Assembly (NCBI GenBank): GCA_964398185.1
Contig: CAYNML010000027.1
Location: forward strand, 1 to 64,000
Length of the DNA: 64,000 nt
Source of the DNA: Fen-1058 sp964398185
GTDB lineage: Bacteria; Chloroflexota; Anaerolineae; Fen-1058
Direction: 5' to 3'
Shown here: in pieces, positions 25,050-34,269 of the stretch
Layout: each line of letters begins with the position of its first letter
Position numbering within the stretch: the first letter of the stretch is position 1
Translations under genes and position numbers: made by a program
Notes under the pieces: model-generated
Databases searched by the model: none
What the model was told of the DNA's origin: nothing
The model's input: the letters and a program-made list of their open reading frames with translations, nothing else

Positions 25050-25886
25050 TCATTCGACGCGTCGCAACACATACCAATTCCGCGCCGCCCGCGTCGCCCC
25101 CCACACTTCCCCTGCGCGCACAAAATCGATCACCTCGTAGCCGCGCGCAAAATAGGCTTCAAACAGCTCGCGGGTTTTTATGCGCCAGTCTTGCGCCAGC
25201 GCCATGTTGCTCTGCTTGATCGCCTGCAAGTCATTGGGGATTTCCACACGGCCGATCGGCGCGTCGAGGTTGAGATCGATCGCGGTGATGTGCCGATCGC
25301 CGGTGCCGCCGGAACAGGCATTCACGATCGGGCTGTCCACCCCGATCGGTTCCACCACCACCCGATCGTGCCGCTGCTGCACCCGTTCGGTAGCGATCCA
25401 CCATTCGACCAGGAAGCGATCGCTCGGCAGGCCCTGACCCAACCTGCCGAAATTCTCACCGTAAACATTTTGCTTGTAGATGCGCGCCACGCCGCCGAGG
25501 GTGTGCAGGTTCAAGCGGGCGTTGGGCGCTTCCAGCGGATCGTACGTCCACGTGATCAGATCGATCTCGTTGGCCAGCACGCGCTCGCGCTGCGCCCACT
25601 TCAACGTGGCGGCCACGCCCTTGTTGCGATATTCCGGCAGAATGCCCATCGTCTGCGAGCACAACTTGAGGCGGCGATCAGTATGCAGGCCGAGGAACCC
25701 AAAGAGAAAGCCGATCAGCTTCCCGCCGTCGAACGCGCCGATAATCGTGCCGCCGTTTTCAGCCGCCGTCTTCAGCATGGGCGGATATAACCCTTCGCCC
25801 TGCGTGAAGCCCCAGATCTGCTGCTGCACTTCACGCACTTGCAGGAACTCTTCGTACTTGGTCAAATCGCGCACGGCAAAAACCAT
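25050..25886 (-). CDS. GNAT-like N-acetyltransferase (COG3375-type)
   Basis: 278 aa. The ATG at 25886 is chosen because GAGGTGG lies just upstream; the frame stays open to 25922. The acetyl-CoA-binding core is visible as IGFLFGFLGLHTD, then LCSQTMGILPEYRNKGVAATLKWAQRERVL and ITWTYDPLEAPNARLNLHTLGGVARIY. This larger GNAT class is predicted but largely uncharacterised; the acceptor is unknown. It is divergent from the FHA regulator. Confidence 0.8.
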   Translation of the reverse strand: MVFAVRDLTKYEEFLQVREVQQQIWGFTQGEGLYPPMLKTAAENGGTIIGAFDGGKLIGFLFGFLGLHTDRRLKLCSQTMGILPEYRNKGVAATLKWAQRERVLANEIDLITWTYDPLEAPNARLNLHTLGGVARIYKQNVYGENFGRLGQGLPSDRFLVEWWIATERVQQRHDRVVVEPIGVDSPIVNACSGGTGDRHITAIDLNLDAPIGRVEIPNDLQAIKQSNMALAQDWRIKTRELFEAYFARGYEVIDFVRAGEVWGATRAARNWYVLRRVE

Positions 25887-25943
25887 CGGCCACCTCGCAC
25901 CGTTGTTGGAAAATCGATCCAATTATATTACGTCTGGCCCCCC

Positions 25944-25972
25944 TTGCCAGCCGCGCCAAATCTCATTACAAT
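25944..25972 (+). promoter_or_regulatory. Promoter of the FHA regulator, nearly leaderless
   Basis: TTGCCA at 25944-25949, a 17-bp spacer and TACAAT at 25967-25972. The ATG at 25982 lies 10 nt after the -10, so the leader would be only a few nucleotides. No ribosome site is present. Confidence 0.6.
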
Positions 25973-25981
25973 CAGCCCATC

Positions 25982-26623
25982 ATGACCCGACCGTTGAAGC
26001 CTCGCACCTCGCGCCTCGCGCCGCGGCTTGTCATCGAAAGCGGGCTGAACAAAGGCGATGAGTATATCGTGCGCAAACCGACCACGCTGATCGGCCGCAA
26101 CGAAGCCTGCGATCTGATCGTCAGCGATCCGCTGGTGTCGCGCCGCCACTGCCAGATTTTGTGGGACGGCGTCTACTGCACGGTCGAAGATTTGGGCAGC
26201 ACCAACGGCACCTTCGTCAACGGCCAGCAGTTGACGGCCGCTTACGCCCTGCGCCCCGGCGATCGGTTGCAGGTGGCCGATGTGGTCTTTCACTTCGCCG
26301 ATCCGCAGGCGACTTTGGCCGGGCACAAGTGGCCCAAACTCAAGATCGAACGCGTCACGAAGCGCGTCACCGTCAACGGCGAACTGGTGGAACTCTCCTC
26401 CAAGGAATACGCGTTGCTGCTGTATCTGGACGAACATTCAGATCGGATTTGCAGCAAAGAAGAATTAGCGAAGGCGGTCTGGCCGGAATACAAAGGGGAT
26501 GTGTTCGACTATCAGGTGGAAAGTTTGATCAAACGCCTGCGACAGAAACTGGAACCGGACGCCGAGGAATCGCACCTGGTGGTCACACTGCGTGGGCGCG
26601 GCTATCGGCTGATCAAACCGTAG
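25982..26623 (+). CDS. FHA domain fused to OmpR/PhoB-type winged helix
   Basis: 213 aa. Residues about 15-100 form a forkhead-associated domain with its phosphothreonine-binding signatures GR (38-39), SRRH (53-56) and NGT (75-77). Residues about 110-213 form a winged-helix DNA-binding domain: LSSKEYALLLYLDEHSDRICSKEELA, then YQVESLIKRLRQKLEPD and VTLRGRGYRLIKP, as in the C-terminus of response regulators. The receiver domain is absent, so input would be a Ser/Thr-phosphorylated partner rather than phospho-Asp. It implies a Ser/Thr kinase elsewhere. A strong terminator follows. Confidence 0.88.
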   Translation: MTRPLKPRTSRLAPRLVIESGLNKGDEYIVRKPTTLIGRNEACDLIVSDPLVSRRHCQILWDGVYCTVEDLGSTNGTFVNGQQLTAAYALRPGDRLQVADVVFHFADPQATLAGHKWPKLKIERVTKRVTVNGELVELSSKEYALLLYLDEHSDRICSKEELAKAVWPEYKGDVFDYQVESLIKRLRQKLEPDAEESHLVVTLRGRGYRLIKP

Positions 26624-26636
26624 CGCACTAACAAGA

Positions 26637-26669
26637 AAAACTGGCGAGAGCATGTGTCTCGCCAGTTTT
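26637..26669 (+). terminator. Rho-independent terminator of the FHA regulator
   Basis: A 13-bp stem AAAACTGGCGAGA / TCTCGCCAGTTTT with a 7-nt loop and a T-rich end. Confidence 0.85.
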
Positions 26670-26675
26670 GTTGTC

Positions 26676-26746
26676 TGTCATTCCCGCGTGCTTTCAGCGG
26701 GAATCCAGTGAACTGTCCGCTGGACTCGCAACCCGACGGGTATTCG
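26676..26746. repeat. GTCATTCCCGCG-type palindromic repeat, copy 1
   Basis: TCATTCCCGCG-n-GCGGGAATCCAGT followed by a degenerate second half. A related, more complete copy is at 51435. It lies between the FHA terminator and the 3' end of the GH57 gene. Confidence 0.6.
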
Positions 26747-26748
26747 CG

Positions 26749-28143
26749 CTAAGCCAATTGATTTGCCGCCGCGATCTCGTCATACAGATCCGCGGCGGTG
26801 TGCGTTGGCATGCCGGGCGGCAGCTGGCCCTTACCGCAGCGCGCCGCGCATAAGGCTTCGCGGAAATCAGGCCCCAGATCGGTCCCTGTACTCTGCTTGA
26901 CTAATTGAATGGCGCGCAGGGCCTGTGCGATCACGTAACGCGGCTCGGGCCGGTCGAGCTTTTCGAAGAACCAGCCGCAGCTGGTGAACATGCGCTGGCG
27001 ATGCAGCTGCGCCTGCACCAGCTTCCCGAAACGCAGCTGCTGCCCGCTCGTCAACTTGGCTGAGGTATTTTCACGAATCAACTGCCCCACGTCGGCCGTG
27101 CCCAACACCACGTCGATGTACTGATCGACCAGCAGCCACGGATTGCTGAACAAGCGCCGTAGTTCGTACAAATAGATCGCGTCGATCTCGTCGGCCAGCA
27201 GATCCAGCGCCGAGCGCAGGATGGGCTTCCAACTATGATCGCCGGGCGTGCAGCCGCAGCCTTTATCCCAGCGTTCCAGATGATGACTGCAACTCCACGC
27301 TGTGCGTTCGTTGATCTCGACCTCCCGCGTGGGCGGATGCGTGCGCAGATAGTCTGTCAGCGTCACGAGCTGATACGGCGACCCGGCTTCGTCGCGCAGG
27401 ATGCCCGCCAGCAGATCGACGCCGCGTTGTTGATGATGCCCGAACGTTTCGCCGTCGGTGGCGATCAGCGTCAGGCCCTGCCGCCCGCTTACGTGATCGG
27501 CCAGCCACGCGCGGCCGTCCGCGATCCGATCGGTATCGAACGACAGTTGATTGGACAAATGCCGATCACGCACGAAGACCGCAAAAAAACCGCCGCCCGG
27601 CAGCCGCACGCGATACGGCCCCGCGTCGCCGTGCACCTGGCCCTGCACTTGCTCTTCGCTCAGGATCGTAAACGACAGGCCGCGCCGCGAGAGAATCTCC
27701 AGCGTGATCAGATCGACGGCCATTTCCGGCAGCCACATGCCGCGCGGCTGGCGTCCGAAGCGGTGGATGAACGAGGCGATGCCCCATTTGATTTGGGTGA
27801 TCTTGTCACGGCGGCGGGCTAGCGGGAGAATGGTGTGATGCGCGGACTGGGCGATGGCGTTGCCCCCGCTGCCCGATGTCCGGCCGCCCCGATCGGCCAT
27901 CTGGATCCGGCGGTACGTCGCGTGCTCATGCCGATCGAGCCAGCCGATCAACGTGGGACCGATGTTGAAGCTGATCCGATCGAGATTGCCGGCCAGCGCG
28001 TTGGGGCGATAGCTTTCGGCGGTGATCTTCTCGTTGTAATCGTGATACGGCGCAGCGCCCGGCTCCACCGGCACTTCGCCCGTAAAGGGGTTCTCGCGCG
28101 GCGGCTGGTAGAAGTGGCCGTGAATGGCGATGGCGTGGGTCAC
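26749..28143 (-). CDS. GH57 family glycosidase-like protein, DUF3536 type (short)
   Basis: 464 aa from a GTG at 28143 (MTHAIAIHGHFYQPPRENP); a TTG at 28182 is the alternative, but it lies beside a repeat. The motif HGHFYQPPRENP and PYHDYNEKITAESYRPN define the DUF3536/COG1449 branch of GH57. Full members are often near 800 aa, so this is a shortened form. GMWLPEMAVD is the likely nucleophile segment and ATDGETFGHH the likely general-acid segment. Probably an alpha-glucan-acting enzyme, because a second GH57, glgC and glgA follow in the same block. Exact activity unknown. Confidence 0.8.
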   Translation of the reverse strand: MTHAIAIHGHFYQPPRENPFTGEVPVEPGAAPYHDYNEKITAESYRPNALAGNLDRISFNIGPTLIGWLDRHEHATYRRIQMADRGGRTSGSGGNAIAQSAHHTILPLARRRDKITQIKWGIASFIHRFGRQPRGMWLPEMAVDLITLEILSRRGLSFTILSEEQVQGQVHGDAGPYRVRLPGGGFFAVFVRDRHLSNQLSFDTDRIADGRAWLADHVSGRQGLTLIATDGETFGHHQQRGVDLLAGILRDEAGSPYQLVTLTDYLRTHPPTREVEINERTAWSCSHHLERWDKGCGCTPGDHSWKPILRSALDLLADEIDAIYLYELRRLFSNPWLLVDQYIDVVLGTADVGQLIRENTSAKLTSGQQLRFGKLVQAQLHRQRMFTSCGWFFEKLDRPEPRYVIAQALRAIQLVKQSTGTDLGPDFREALCAARCGKGQLPPGMPTHTAADLYDEIAAANQLA

Positions 28144-28175
28144 CGTTTGCTCTTTAACCGGTGGTTCTGGAATGC

Positions 28176-28232
28176 TCTCCAACCGCGTCCGCGCGGCTGG
28201 AAACGCCCGCGTCTTCGCGGGCTTGGAGCAAT
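28176..28232. repeat. CCGCGTCC...GCGGGC palindromic repeat
   Basis: A GC-rich, partly palindromic segment (CTCCAACCGCGTCC ... CGCGGGCTTGGAG) between the two GH57 genes. It resembles the perfect hairpin at 40163. Confidence 0.5.
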
Positions 28233-28272
28233 TTCATGACGCTTATACAGAAACCCGGTTTCTGAGGGTGAG

Positions 28273-30435
28273 CTACTGCTTGCTCTTGACCAGCTCAAAC
28301 CGAATCTTGCACTTCCACACCGCGCCGGGTTCCAGTTCCAGCGGCCAGTGTGCCATGAGCGTGGTACCCTGATAATTGCGCTCGAACCCGGCTTCAGACA
28401 GCGAGATGGTTTCCAGCGGGAACTGCCACCACACGGCGGCTTCGCTCGATCGGATGAGACCGCGCCCCACACGTTCCACGACCACAGCGACGTCCTTGGA
28501 ATCGCTCACGGACTCGATCGCGTTCAAGCGATGCAGCACGCCGCCGGCATAGAGCGTGTACGCTCCTTCGGCTTCATCGCCGCCGGAGATGCCCCAGTTC
28601 GTTTCCATGCCAAAGCGCGCCGCGACCTGCTCTGCACCGGTGTTGGTCACCGTGTAGAACACGTCGAACGTTTCGCTGCCTGCTTCCACGACGATCTTCT
28701 TCTCCACCCGCAGCGGATGGCGCACCCCGTCGATCCACGCGCCGCCTTCGCGTTCCAGCACGATGGTCGCCTTCTTCGCGGTGCGCGTTACTCTGGCCTG
28801 ATACGGCTGATTGACGAAGTCGCCCCATTCGCGATACTGGCTGCGATAAAAATTGTCCAATGTTTCCGCCGGGCCAAACACGTGGTCGATCAAGCTGGCG
28901 CGGCGATACCAATCGACGAACAGCTTCTGCTCCAGTCCCGCTTCCTTGGCGCGCGTCGCGGCGGACTGAATATTCTCCAGCTGCGTCCGCTGCCCGGCGA
29001 TGATCAACGACCCCCTGGCGGCCGCATCGATCAAGTCTTGATGATAGCCCTCGCGCCAGCGCGACAGCGTGTCGATCAGGTTCATGTTGCGCGCGCGCCA
29101 GTCCCACTCGATGAGCGTGCCGCCCACGAACGGATCGAGCAGCAGCCACTGCGCGTCGGTCGAGACGACCACGTCTGGACGCGAGTCGCAGTCGACGTCG
29201 GTCACATCGACCGTGAGCCATTCTTCCGTGGTGTGCGCCGCCTGCTCGGCCTGCGTCTGCGCCGCGATCAAGTGCGCGTAGTTGGCCTCGCGCTCGTGGA
29301 ACAGATAGATGCCGCCGAACACGCCGTGCCAGTACGGGCTGCTGCACTGCCCGGCCCACAGGTGATCGAGCGCGGCGCTGCGCGCGCCGACGCGCTTCAT
29401 GCGGTGCACCAGGCTGCTGGCCCACAACATGCGCTTGTGCAGGGTGTTGATCTCCGGGTACTTCACCATGAACGAGCGCCACATGCCGCCCTTGATGAAG
29501 CGCAGCACGTCGAAACGCTGCTCGGCTTGCAGCTGCTGCTTGATCTTCACCAGATCGTGCGACGGCTGCGCGGGCAGCGACCACACGTTCATTTCGTCGT
29601 AAGAGGCCGCGGGCAGGTACGCGCGCCCGATCGGCTGAACCTGCTTCAAGACATCGCCCGGCGGGCAGGTGATCAGCCAATCGGCGTTTTGTTCCAGCGC
29701 CGCAAAAAATTCTTCCACCCAGCCGCCCGTCCAGCAGTGATCGAAGGTGGTGGGCCACAGGCCGAACTTCTCGCCGTCGTCACCCATCACCGCCACGCGC
29801 GGCGGCGCGCCTTCGGCCGCCGGCTGGGCCGCCTGCCGCCGCAGCCAGTCGATAATGTCGGTCACTTTGCCCCACGGCGTGTTGAGGCGCAGATAGTGCA
29901 GCGAGCTAAACAGGTTCAGCGGATGCCCCTGTTCCTCGGTCACGTAATGGCCGAACAGATCGGCGTCGACGTAGCCGCCGTACTTGAAGTGCGTATCGTC
30001 GAGGATGGTGTAGCGCAGACCGGCCTCGTGCAGCACCTTGGGCAGGTGCGGCTCCCATACCCGCTCGGCCAGCCACAGCCCGATCGGTTCCACGCCGAAA
30101 TCCTTGAGGACCGCCTCGCTCAGCTTGGCGATCTGGCCCTGCTTGTCGGCGTCGGGCAGCGCGGCCAACACCGGCTCGTAGTAACCGCCTGTCAGAATCT
30201 CCACCTGCTTGCGGCCAACCAGCGTGCGCACGCGCTTGATGAAATCGGGCTGGTGTGCAATCAGCCAGTCGCGCAGGGGGCCGCTGTAATGCAGCGCCAT
30301 GCGCACCGCCGGATGCTTCTCCAGCGCGGCCAGCATTGGCTCGTACGTCTTGTGATAGGCGTCCGCAATCACGAAATCGTAATTGCCCACCGGTTGGTGA
30401 TTATGCAGAATGAGCGAAAGGTAGATTGTATTCAT
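28273..30435 (-). CDS. GH57 alpha-amylase/4-alpha-glucanotransferase with DUF1925-DUF1926
   Basis: 720 aa from the ATG at 30435; the frame stays open into repeat sequence upstream. The N-terminal GH57 barrel starts LSLILHNHQPVGNYDFV. The nucleophile is E124 in WLAERVWEP, and the acid is D219/D220 in VAVMGDDGEKFGLW, aligning with 4-alpha-glucanotransferases of Thermococcus type. The middle and C-terminal beta domains (to SGGDEAEGAYTLYAGG) match DUF1925 and DUF1926. It transfers or hydrolyses alpha-1,4-glucan segments and should act in glycogen turnover beside glgC and glgA. Confidence 0.92.
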   Translation of the reverse strand: MNTIYLSLILHNHQPVGNYDFVIADAYHKTYEPMLAALEKHPAVRMALHYSGPLRDWLIAHQPDFIKRVRTLVGRKQVEILTGGYYEPVLAALPDADKQGQIAKLSEAVLKDFGVEPIGLWLAERVWEPHLPKVLHEAGLRYTILDDTHFKYGGYVDADLFGHYVTEEQGHPLNLFSSLHYLRLNTPWGKVTDIIDWLRRQAAQPAAEGAPPRVAVMGDDGEKFGLWPTTFDHCWTGGWVEEFFAALEQNADWLITCPPGDVLKQVQPIGRAYLPAASYDEMNVWSLPAQPSHDLVKIKQQLQAEQRFDVLRFIKGGMWRSFMVKYPEINTLHKRMLWASSLVHRMKRVGARSAALDHLWAGQCSSPYWHGVFGGIYLFHEREANYAHLIAAQTQAEQAAHTTEEWLTVDVTDVDCDSRPDVVVSTDAQWLLLDPFVGGTLIEWDWRARNMNLIDTLSRWREGYHQDLIDAAARGSLIIAGQRTQLENIQSAATRAKEAGLEQKLFVDWYRRASLIDHVFGPAETLDNFYRSQYREWGDFVNQPYQARVTRTAKKATIVLEREGGAWIDGVRHPLRVEKKIVVEAGSETFDVFYTVTNTGAEQVAARFGMETNWGISGGDEAEGAYTLYAGGVLHRLNAIESVSDSKDVAVVVERVGRGLIRSSEAAVWWQFPLETISLSEAGFERNYQGTTLMAHWPLELEPGAVWKCKIRFELVKSKQ

Positions 30436-30439
30436 GGTG

Positions 30440-30536
30440 GTAGTGAGTTGTTGGTAGTTGGCAGTTGGTAAATGGGCTGCACCGCCAATGATCATTGTTC
30501 ATTGTTCATTGTTCATTGATCATTGATCATTGCTCA
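30440..30536. repeat. GTTCATT/GATCATT heptamer array between glgC and GH57
   Basis: GTAGTTG-like heptamers (about 30446-30472) and then seven TTCATTG/ATCATTG heptamers (30490-30536). The glgC stop TGA lies at the array edge. Confidence 0.75.
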
Positions 30537-31802
30537 TCAGCCTTTGGGCACGTAGCCCACCGTCGTGCCGCTGGGTACCATGTTGCCGGGGAAATCGCCG
30601 GGCTGGCTGTCGCCGGCCACGACGCAGTTGCGGCCCACGCGCACATTTTCTGGAATGACGGCGTTCTTGCCCAGCAGCGAAATGCCGGAAGTCAGATCGC
30701 CCACCGGGTTGGGGCTGTAATCGACGCCGTAGCCCACGTGCGCGTTCTGCCGGATGGTGCACTGCTTGTCAACGATGGCGCGATCGACGATGGCGCCGTT
30801 CTCGATGATGGTATCGGTCAGCACGATCGAGTTGCGCACCACCGCGCCCCGCCCGACCTTCACGCCCGGCGCGAGCACGCTGTACTCGACCGTGCCTTCG
30901 ATGACGCAGCCGTCGGTGATCATGCTGTGCGCCACCACCGCGCCCGTGCGGATGTTCACCGGGGGCCGCTCTTCCGATCGGGTGTGAATGACCCAATCGC
31001 GATCGAGCAGATCGAGCTGCGGCGTGTCGGCCAGCAGATCCATGTGTGCTTCCCAGTAAGCCTGCACGGTCCCGACATCGACCCAGTAACCGCTGAAGGG
31101 ATAGGCATACACTTTGTGGGTCTGAATCATCTTGGGGATGATGTTTTTGCCAAAGTCGTGCGACGACTTGGGATCGGCGTCGTCTTCGCGCAGCATCTGG
31201 TTCAGTACGTCAGTGCTGAAGACGTAGATCCCCATCGAACCGAGGTTGCTCTTGGGCTGGATCGGCTTCTCTTCAAAATCGATCACGCGGTAACTGTCGT
31301 CGGTCTGCAGGATGCCGAAGCGCGAGGCTTCATCGGGCGAGACCGTCAGGGTCGCCACCGTCAGATCGGCGCGCTTCTCCTGATGGAAGGTGATCAGGTC
31401 GTCGTAGTTCATCTTGTAGATGTGATCGGCCGCCAGGATCACGGTGTAGTCGGGCTTGTGCCGGCGGATGAAGTCCCAGTTGCGCTGAATGGCGTTGGCC
31501 GTGCCGCTGTAGCGCTCCATGGTGCCGTCCAACCGCTCGATGGGCTGCAGCAGCCACACCCCGCCGTACATGCGGTCCAGGTCCCACGGGCCGCCGGTGC
31601 GGATGTGCTCGTGCAGCGAGTGCGGGCGATACTGCGTGAGGACGCCCACGGTGGTGATGCCCGAGTTGGTGCAGTTCGATAACGGGAAATCGACAATGCG
31701 ATATTTCCCGGCGAAGGGTACGGCCGGCTTGGCGCGCTTCTGCGAGAGGATGCTGAGGCGGCTGCCTCGCCCGCCAGCGAGGATCATAGCAAGTGCGTGC
31801 AT
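30537..31802 (-). CDS. glgC: Glucose-1-phosphate adenylyltransferase
   Basis: 421 aa, the standard length. It makes ADP-glucose from ATP and glucose-1-phosphate, the committed step of glycogen synthesis. Signatures: AMILAGGRGSRLSILSQKRAKPAVPFAGKYRIVDFPLSN, GTANAIQRNWDFI, ILAADHIYKMNYDDL, and FEEKP in the catalytic core. A C-terminal left-handed beta-helix follows (from about residue 290) with the usual hexapeptide pattern. AAGGAC precedes the ATG. It lies just downstream of glgA on the same strand. Confidence 0.96.
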   Translation of the reverse strand: MHALAMILAGGRGSRLSILSQKRAKPAVPFAGKYRIVDFPLSNCTNSGITTVGVLTQYRPHSLHEHIRTGGPWDLDRMYGGVWLLQPIERLDGTMERYSGTANAIQRNWDFIRRHKPDYTVILAADHIYKMNYDDLITFHQEKRADLTVATLTVSPDEASRFGILQTDDSYRVIDFEEKPIQPKSNLGSMGIYVFSTDVLNQMLREDDADPKSSHDFGKNIIPKMIQTHKVYAYPFSGYWVDVGTVQAYWEAHMDLLADTPQLDLLDRDWVIHTRSEERPPVNIRTGAVVAHSMITDGCVIEGTVEYSVLAPGVKVGRGAVVRNSIVLTDTIIENGAIVDRAIVDKQCTIRQNAHVGYGVDYSPNPVGDLTSGISLLGKNAVIPENVRVGRNCVVAGDSQPGDFPGNMVPSGTTVGYVPKG

Positions 31803-31873
31803 GGTCTGTCCTTGTGGGTGGGGATGGTCGCGCTAGCTGTTAAATGGTGATGCGTGAGATTCGTGTGCCCGGT

Positions 31874-33355
31874 CTACTTGATGGTGTGATGCAACTCGAT
31901 CGCCCGGCGATACAACGTCACGTACTGCTGCGCCGATTTGTTCCACGAGAAATCGGCGGCCATGCCGCGGCGCTGCAGCGCCTGCCAGCGATCGGGGTCC
32001 GCAAAGGCGGCCAACGCCCGATCGAGCGCGCCGACCAGCGCTTTGGCCGTGTAGGCCGTGAACGTAAAGCCCGTGCCGCGCTGCGCCGATCGATCGGCGT
32101 CGATCACGGTGTCGGCCAGGCCGCCGGTGGCGCGCACCAGCGGCACCGCGCCGTAACGCATGGCGATCATCTGTCCCAGGCCGCACGGCTCAAAGTGCGA
32201 CGGCATCAGGAACACATCGCTGCCGCCGTAAATCTTGCGCGCCAGCGGTTCGTTGAAATGGTGATCGACGCCGACACGGCCCGGATACTGCGCCGCCAGC
32301 GCTTGCAAGGCGGCGTGATACTTCTCGTCGCCGCTGCCCAGGATGGCGAGCTGCACCTCGCGCTGCAGCAACTGCGACGCCGCTTCCACCAAAATATCGA
32401 GACCCTTCTGCTCGAACAGGCGCGAAACCAGGCCGATGAGCATGGCGCGCGGCTGGCGCTTCAATTTCAACTCGTCCTGCACGGCGCGCTTGTTGGCGGC
32501 GCGTTTCTTCAATGAAGCTGCCGTGAAGCGCTCGGCCAACAAGGGATCGGTCTGCGGATTCCACGCGGTCTGATCGAGGCCGTTGAGCACGCCGCTCAGT
32601 TGATCGCGCCGCGTGTGGAGCAGCTCGTACAAGCCTTCACCGAACTCGCGCGTGAGGATCTGCCGGGCATACGTGGGGCTAACGGTGTTGATGGCATCGG
32701 CGCAGGCAATACCGCGCGCCAGCCAGTTGACGCTGCCGGGCGCTTCGCCCGCAATACGGGGCGGGTTCTGTTTGAAGCCCGCAAAGCGGAACAGCGCATT
32801 GCCGCCGGCGCCCTGCCAGAAGAGGTTGTGAATGGTGAGCAAACTGGCCATGGATTTGAACGGCGCTTCGCGGCGGCCGCGGGTGGCGAGGTACATCAGC
32901 GCCGGGCCGGTATGCCAGTCGTGGGCGTGCAGCACGTGCGGCGTCCAATCGAGCACGCGCAGAAATTCGATCACGGCGCGGCTGAAGAAGACGTAGGCCA
33001 TCAACTCGTCGGGCTGGCCGTAGACCTTGTCGCGCCCGAAGAACCGCTCGTCCCACACAAAGTAGGTCGGCACGCCGGTGTAGTTCGATTCGAGCACCTC
33101 GGTGGTGCGCGCGCTATTGCCGGTGGGGACATCGATGAACCGATCGACGCGCCGCACGCTGTAGCGCTGCGCCTCGATGGGACGATAGCGCGGCACGATC
33201 ACGCGCACATCGTGCCCCAGCTGCCGCAGCGCCTGCGGCAGCGAGCCGATCACATCGGCCAGGCCGCCGACTTTGTAGAACGGCGCGCACTCCGCCGCGA
33301 CGAAGAGAATCTTCAAGGGATCAGATTGTGGGGCAATGCTGGTTGGCCGGGCCAT
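31874..33355 (-). CDS. glgA: Glycogen synthase (ADP-glucose), GT5
   Basis: 493 aa. It transfers glucose from ADP-glucose to a growing alpha-1,4-glucan. The N-terminus PLKILFVAAECAPFYKVGGLADVIGSLPQAL contains the KVGGLADV nucleotide-sugar-binding loop (K28). The C-terminal GT-B half has IGLVSRLFEQKGLDILVEA and MPSHFEPCGLGQMIAMRYGAVPLVRATGGLADTV, with the E-x7-E catalytic region. The upstream ribosome site is weak. With glgC and two GH57 enzymes it forms a storage-glucan block; no classical GH13 branching enzyme is present. Confidence 0.96.
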   Translation of the reverse strand: MARPTSIAPQSDPLKILFVAAECAPFYKVGGLADVIGSLPQALRQLGHDVRVIVPRYRPIEAQRYSVRRVDRFIDVPTGNSARTTEVLESNYTGVPTYFVWDERFFGRDKVYGQPDELMAYVFFSRAVIEFLRVLDWTPHVLHAHDWHTGPALMYLATRGRREAPFKSMASLLTIHNLFWQGAGGNALFRFAGFKQNPPRIAGEAPGSVNWLARGIACADAINTVSPTYARQILTREFGEGLYELLHTRRDQLSGVLNGLDQTAWNPQTDPLLAERFTAASLKKRAANKRAVQDELKLKRQPRAMLIGLVSRLFEQKGLDILVEAASQLLQREVQLAILGSGDEKYHAALQALAAQYPGRVGVDHHFNEPLARKIYGGSDVFLMPSHFEPCGLGQMIAMRYGAVPLVRATGGLADTVIDADRSAQRGTGFTFTAYTAKALVGALDRALAAFADPDRWQALQRRGMAADFSWNKSAQQYVTLYRRAIELHHTIK

Positions 33356-33490
33356 GACGCGCTCGAGTTGAAACAGGGTGGGATAGGCTTATACTAGCAC
33401 AGGCTGGGGTGGGCGTCAAAGTAGAACTGCGGAAGGGGGAAATTGGAATTCAGCCGGTAGGTGGCGGACCAGCGCTGCCGAAGCGCAACC

Positions 33491-33513
33491 AAAAGCCCTG
33501 CGGGCGCAGGGCT
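33491..33513 (-). terminator. Hairpin terminator after the Uma2 gene
   Basis: AGCCCTGC / GCAGGGCT, an 8-bp stem with a 4-nt loop, followed on the minus strand by TTTTGG. Confidence 0.65.
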
Positions 33514-33541
33514 GCGATCTGGCCGCACAGAGACTCGGAAA

Positions 33542-34144
33542 CTACTTACTGGCCGCCACCACCTCGCCGACGAGCACGGCAAACCCCGGCAGCACTTCCG
33601 AACGGGCGGTTTCTTCCGGGCCAAAGCGCCCGATCAATTCATAGTCGCCGCCGCGCAGCACGAAGACCTCGATCTGGCGCTTGTCGGGGTCGACGATCCA
33701 GTATTCGCGCACACCACTCAGCGCATAGAGGCGATACTTGGTGCGGCGATCGTCGATCCAGTTGCCGGGCGAGAGGATCTCCACGATCAAATCGGGCGCC
33801 CCGTCGATCCAGCGCTCCTTGATGATATCGAGACGCGCCTTGTGGATGAAAAGAATATCAGGCTGCACCGGATTCGCCAGTTCACCCAGCCGCACGTCGA
33901 TCGGAGCAGTGAAGACTTCGCCCAAGTCTTCGGCATCGACAAAGCTACCGACAGCCAGTGCCAGCTTGAAACTGACACGCTGATGAGAAGTCAGTGGGGC
34001 TGGATTCATGTGCAATTCTCCTTCAATCACTTCGTACCGCCAGCCGTCGTCAGGCAGCTTGCAATAATCCGCGTAAGTCCATTCACCCTGCGGCGGCCAA
34101 GTTTGCGCCGCCGGCTGAAGTGGTGTGATTGATGGAATAGCCAT
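33542..34144 (-). CDS. Uma2 (DUF820) family PD-(D/E)XK endonuclease
   Basis: 200 aa; the ATG at 34144 has GGGAGG 5 nt upstream. The domain starts WTYADYCKLPDDGWRYEVIEGELHM. The nuclease residues are the Asp in VQPDILFI and the E-x-L-S-P segment DLIVEILSPGNW, then KYRLYALSGVREYWIVDP, all standard for Uma2. The family is expanded in Cyanobacteria and Chloroflexota; its substrate is unknown. No transposase adjoins it. Confidence 0.9.
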   Translation of the reverse strand: MAIPSITPLQPAAQTWPPQGEWTYADYCKLPDDGWRYEVIEGELHMNPAPLTSHQRVSFKLALAVGSFVDAEDLGEVFTAPIDVRLGELANPVQPDILFIHKARLDIIKERWIDGAPDLIVEILSPGNWIDDRRTKYRLYALSGVREYWIVDPDKRQIEVFVLRGGDYELIGRFGPEETARSEVLPGFAVLVGEVVAASK

Positions 34145-34269
34145 GCCGACCTCCCTGCCTGCATCCAATCCACGCTCAACTTTCTTGACATTCAGTCTAA
34201 AGCAGAAATCTAAAATCCGCAACACTTGCCCTGCACGCTGCGCGGCAGCGCGGTGCAAGTGTCCAAAAT

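Noticed and set aside
28348..30471. A 707-codon plus-strand open frame opposite the GH57 gene
   Set aside because: It is Arg/His/Val-rich shadow sequence with no recognisable domain, and the minus strand encodes a clear enzyme.
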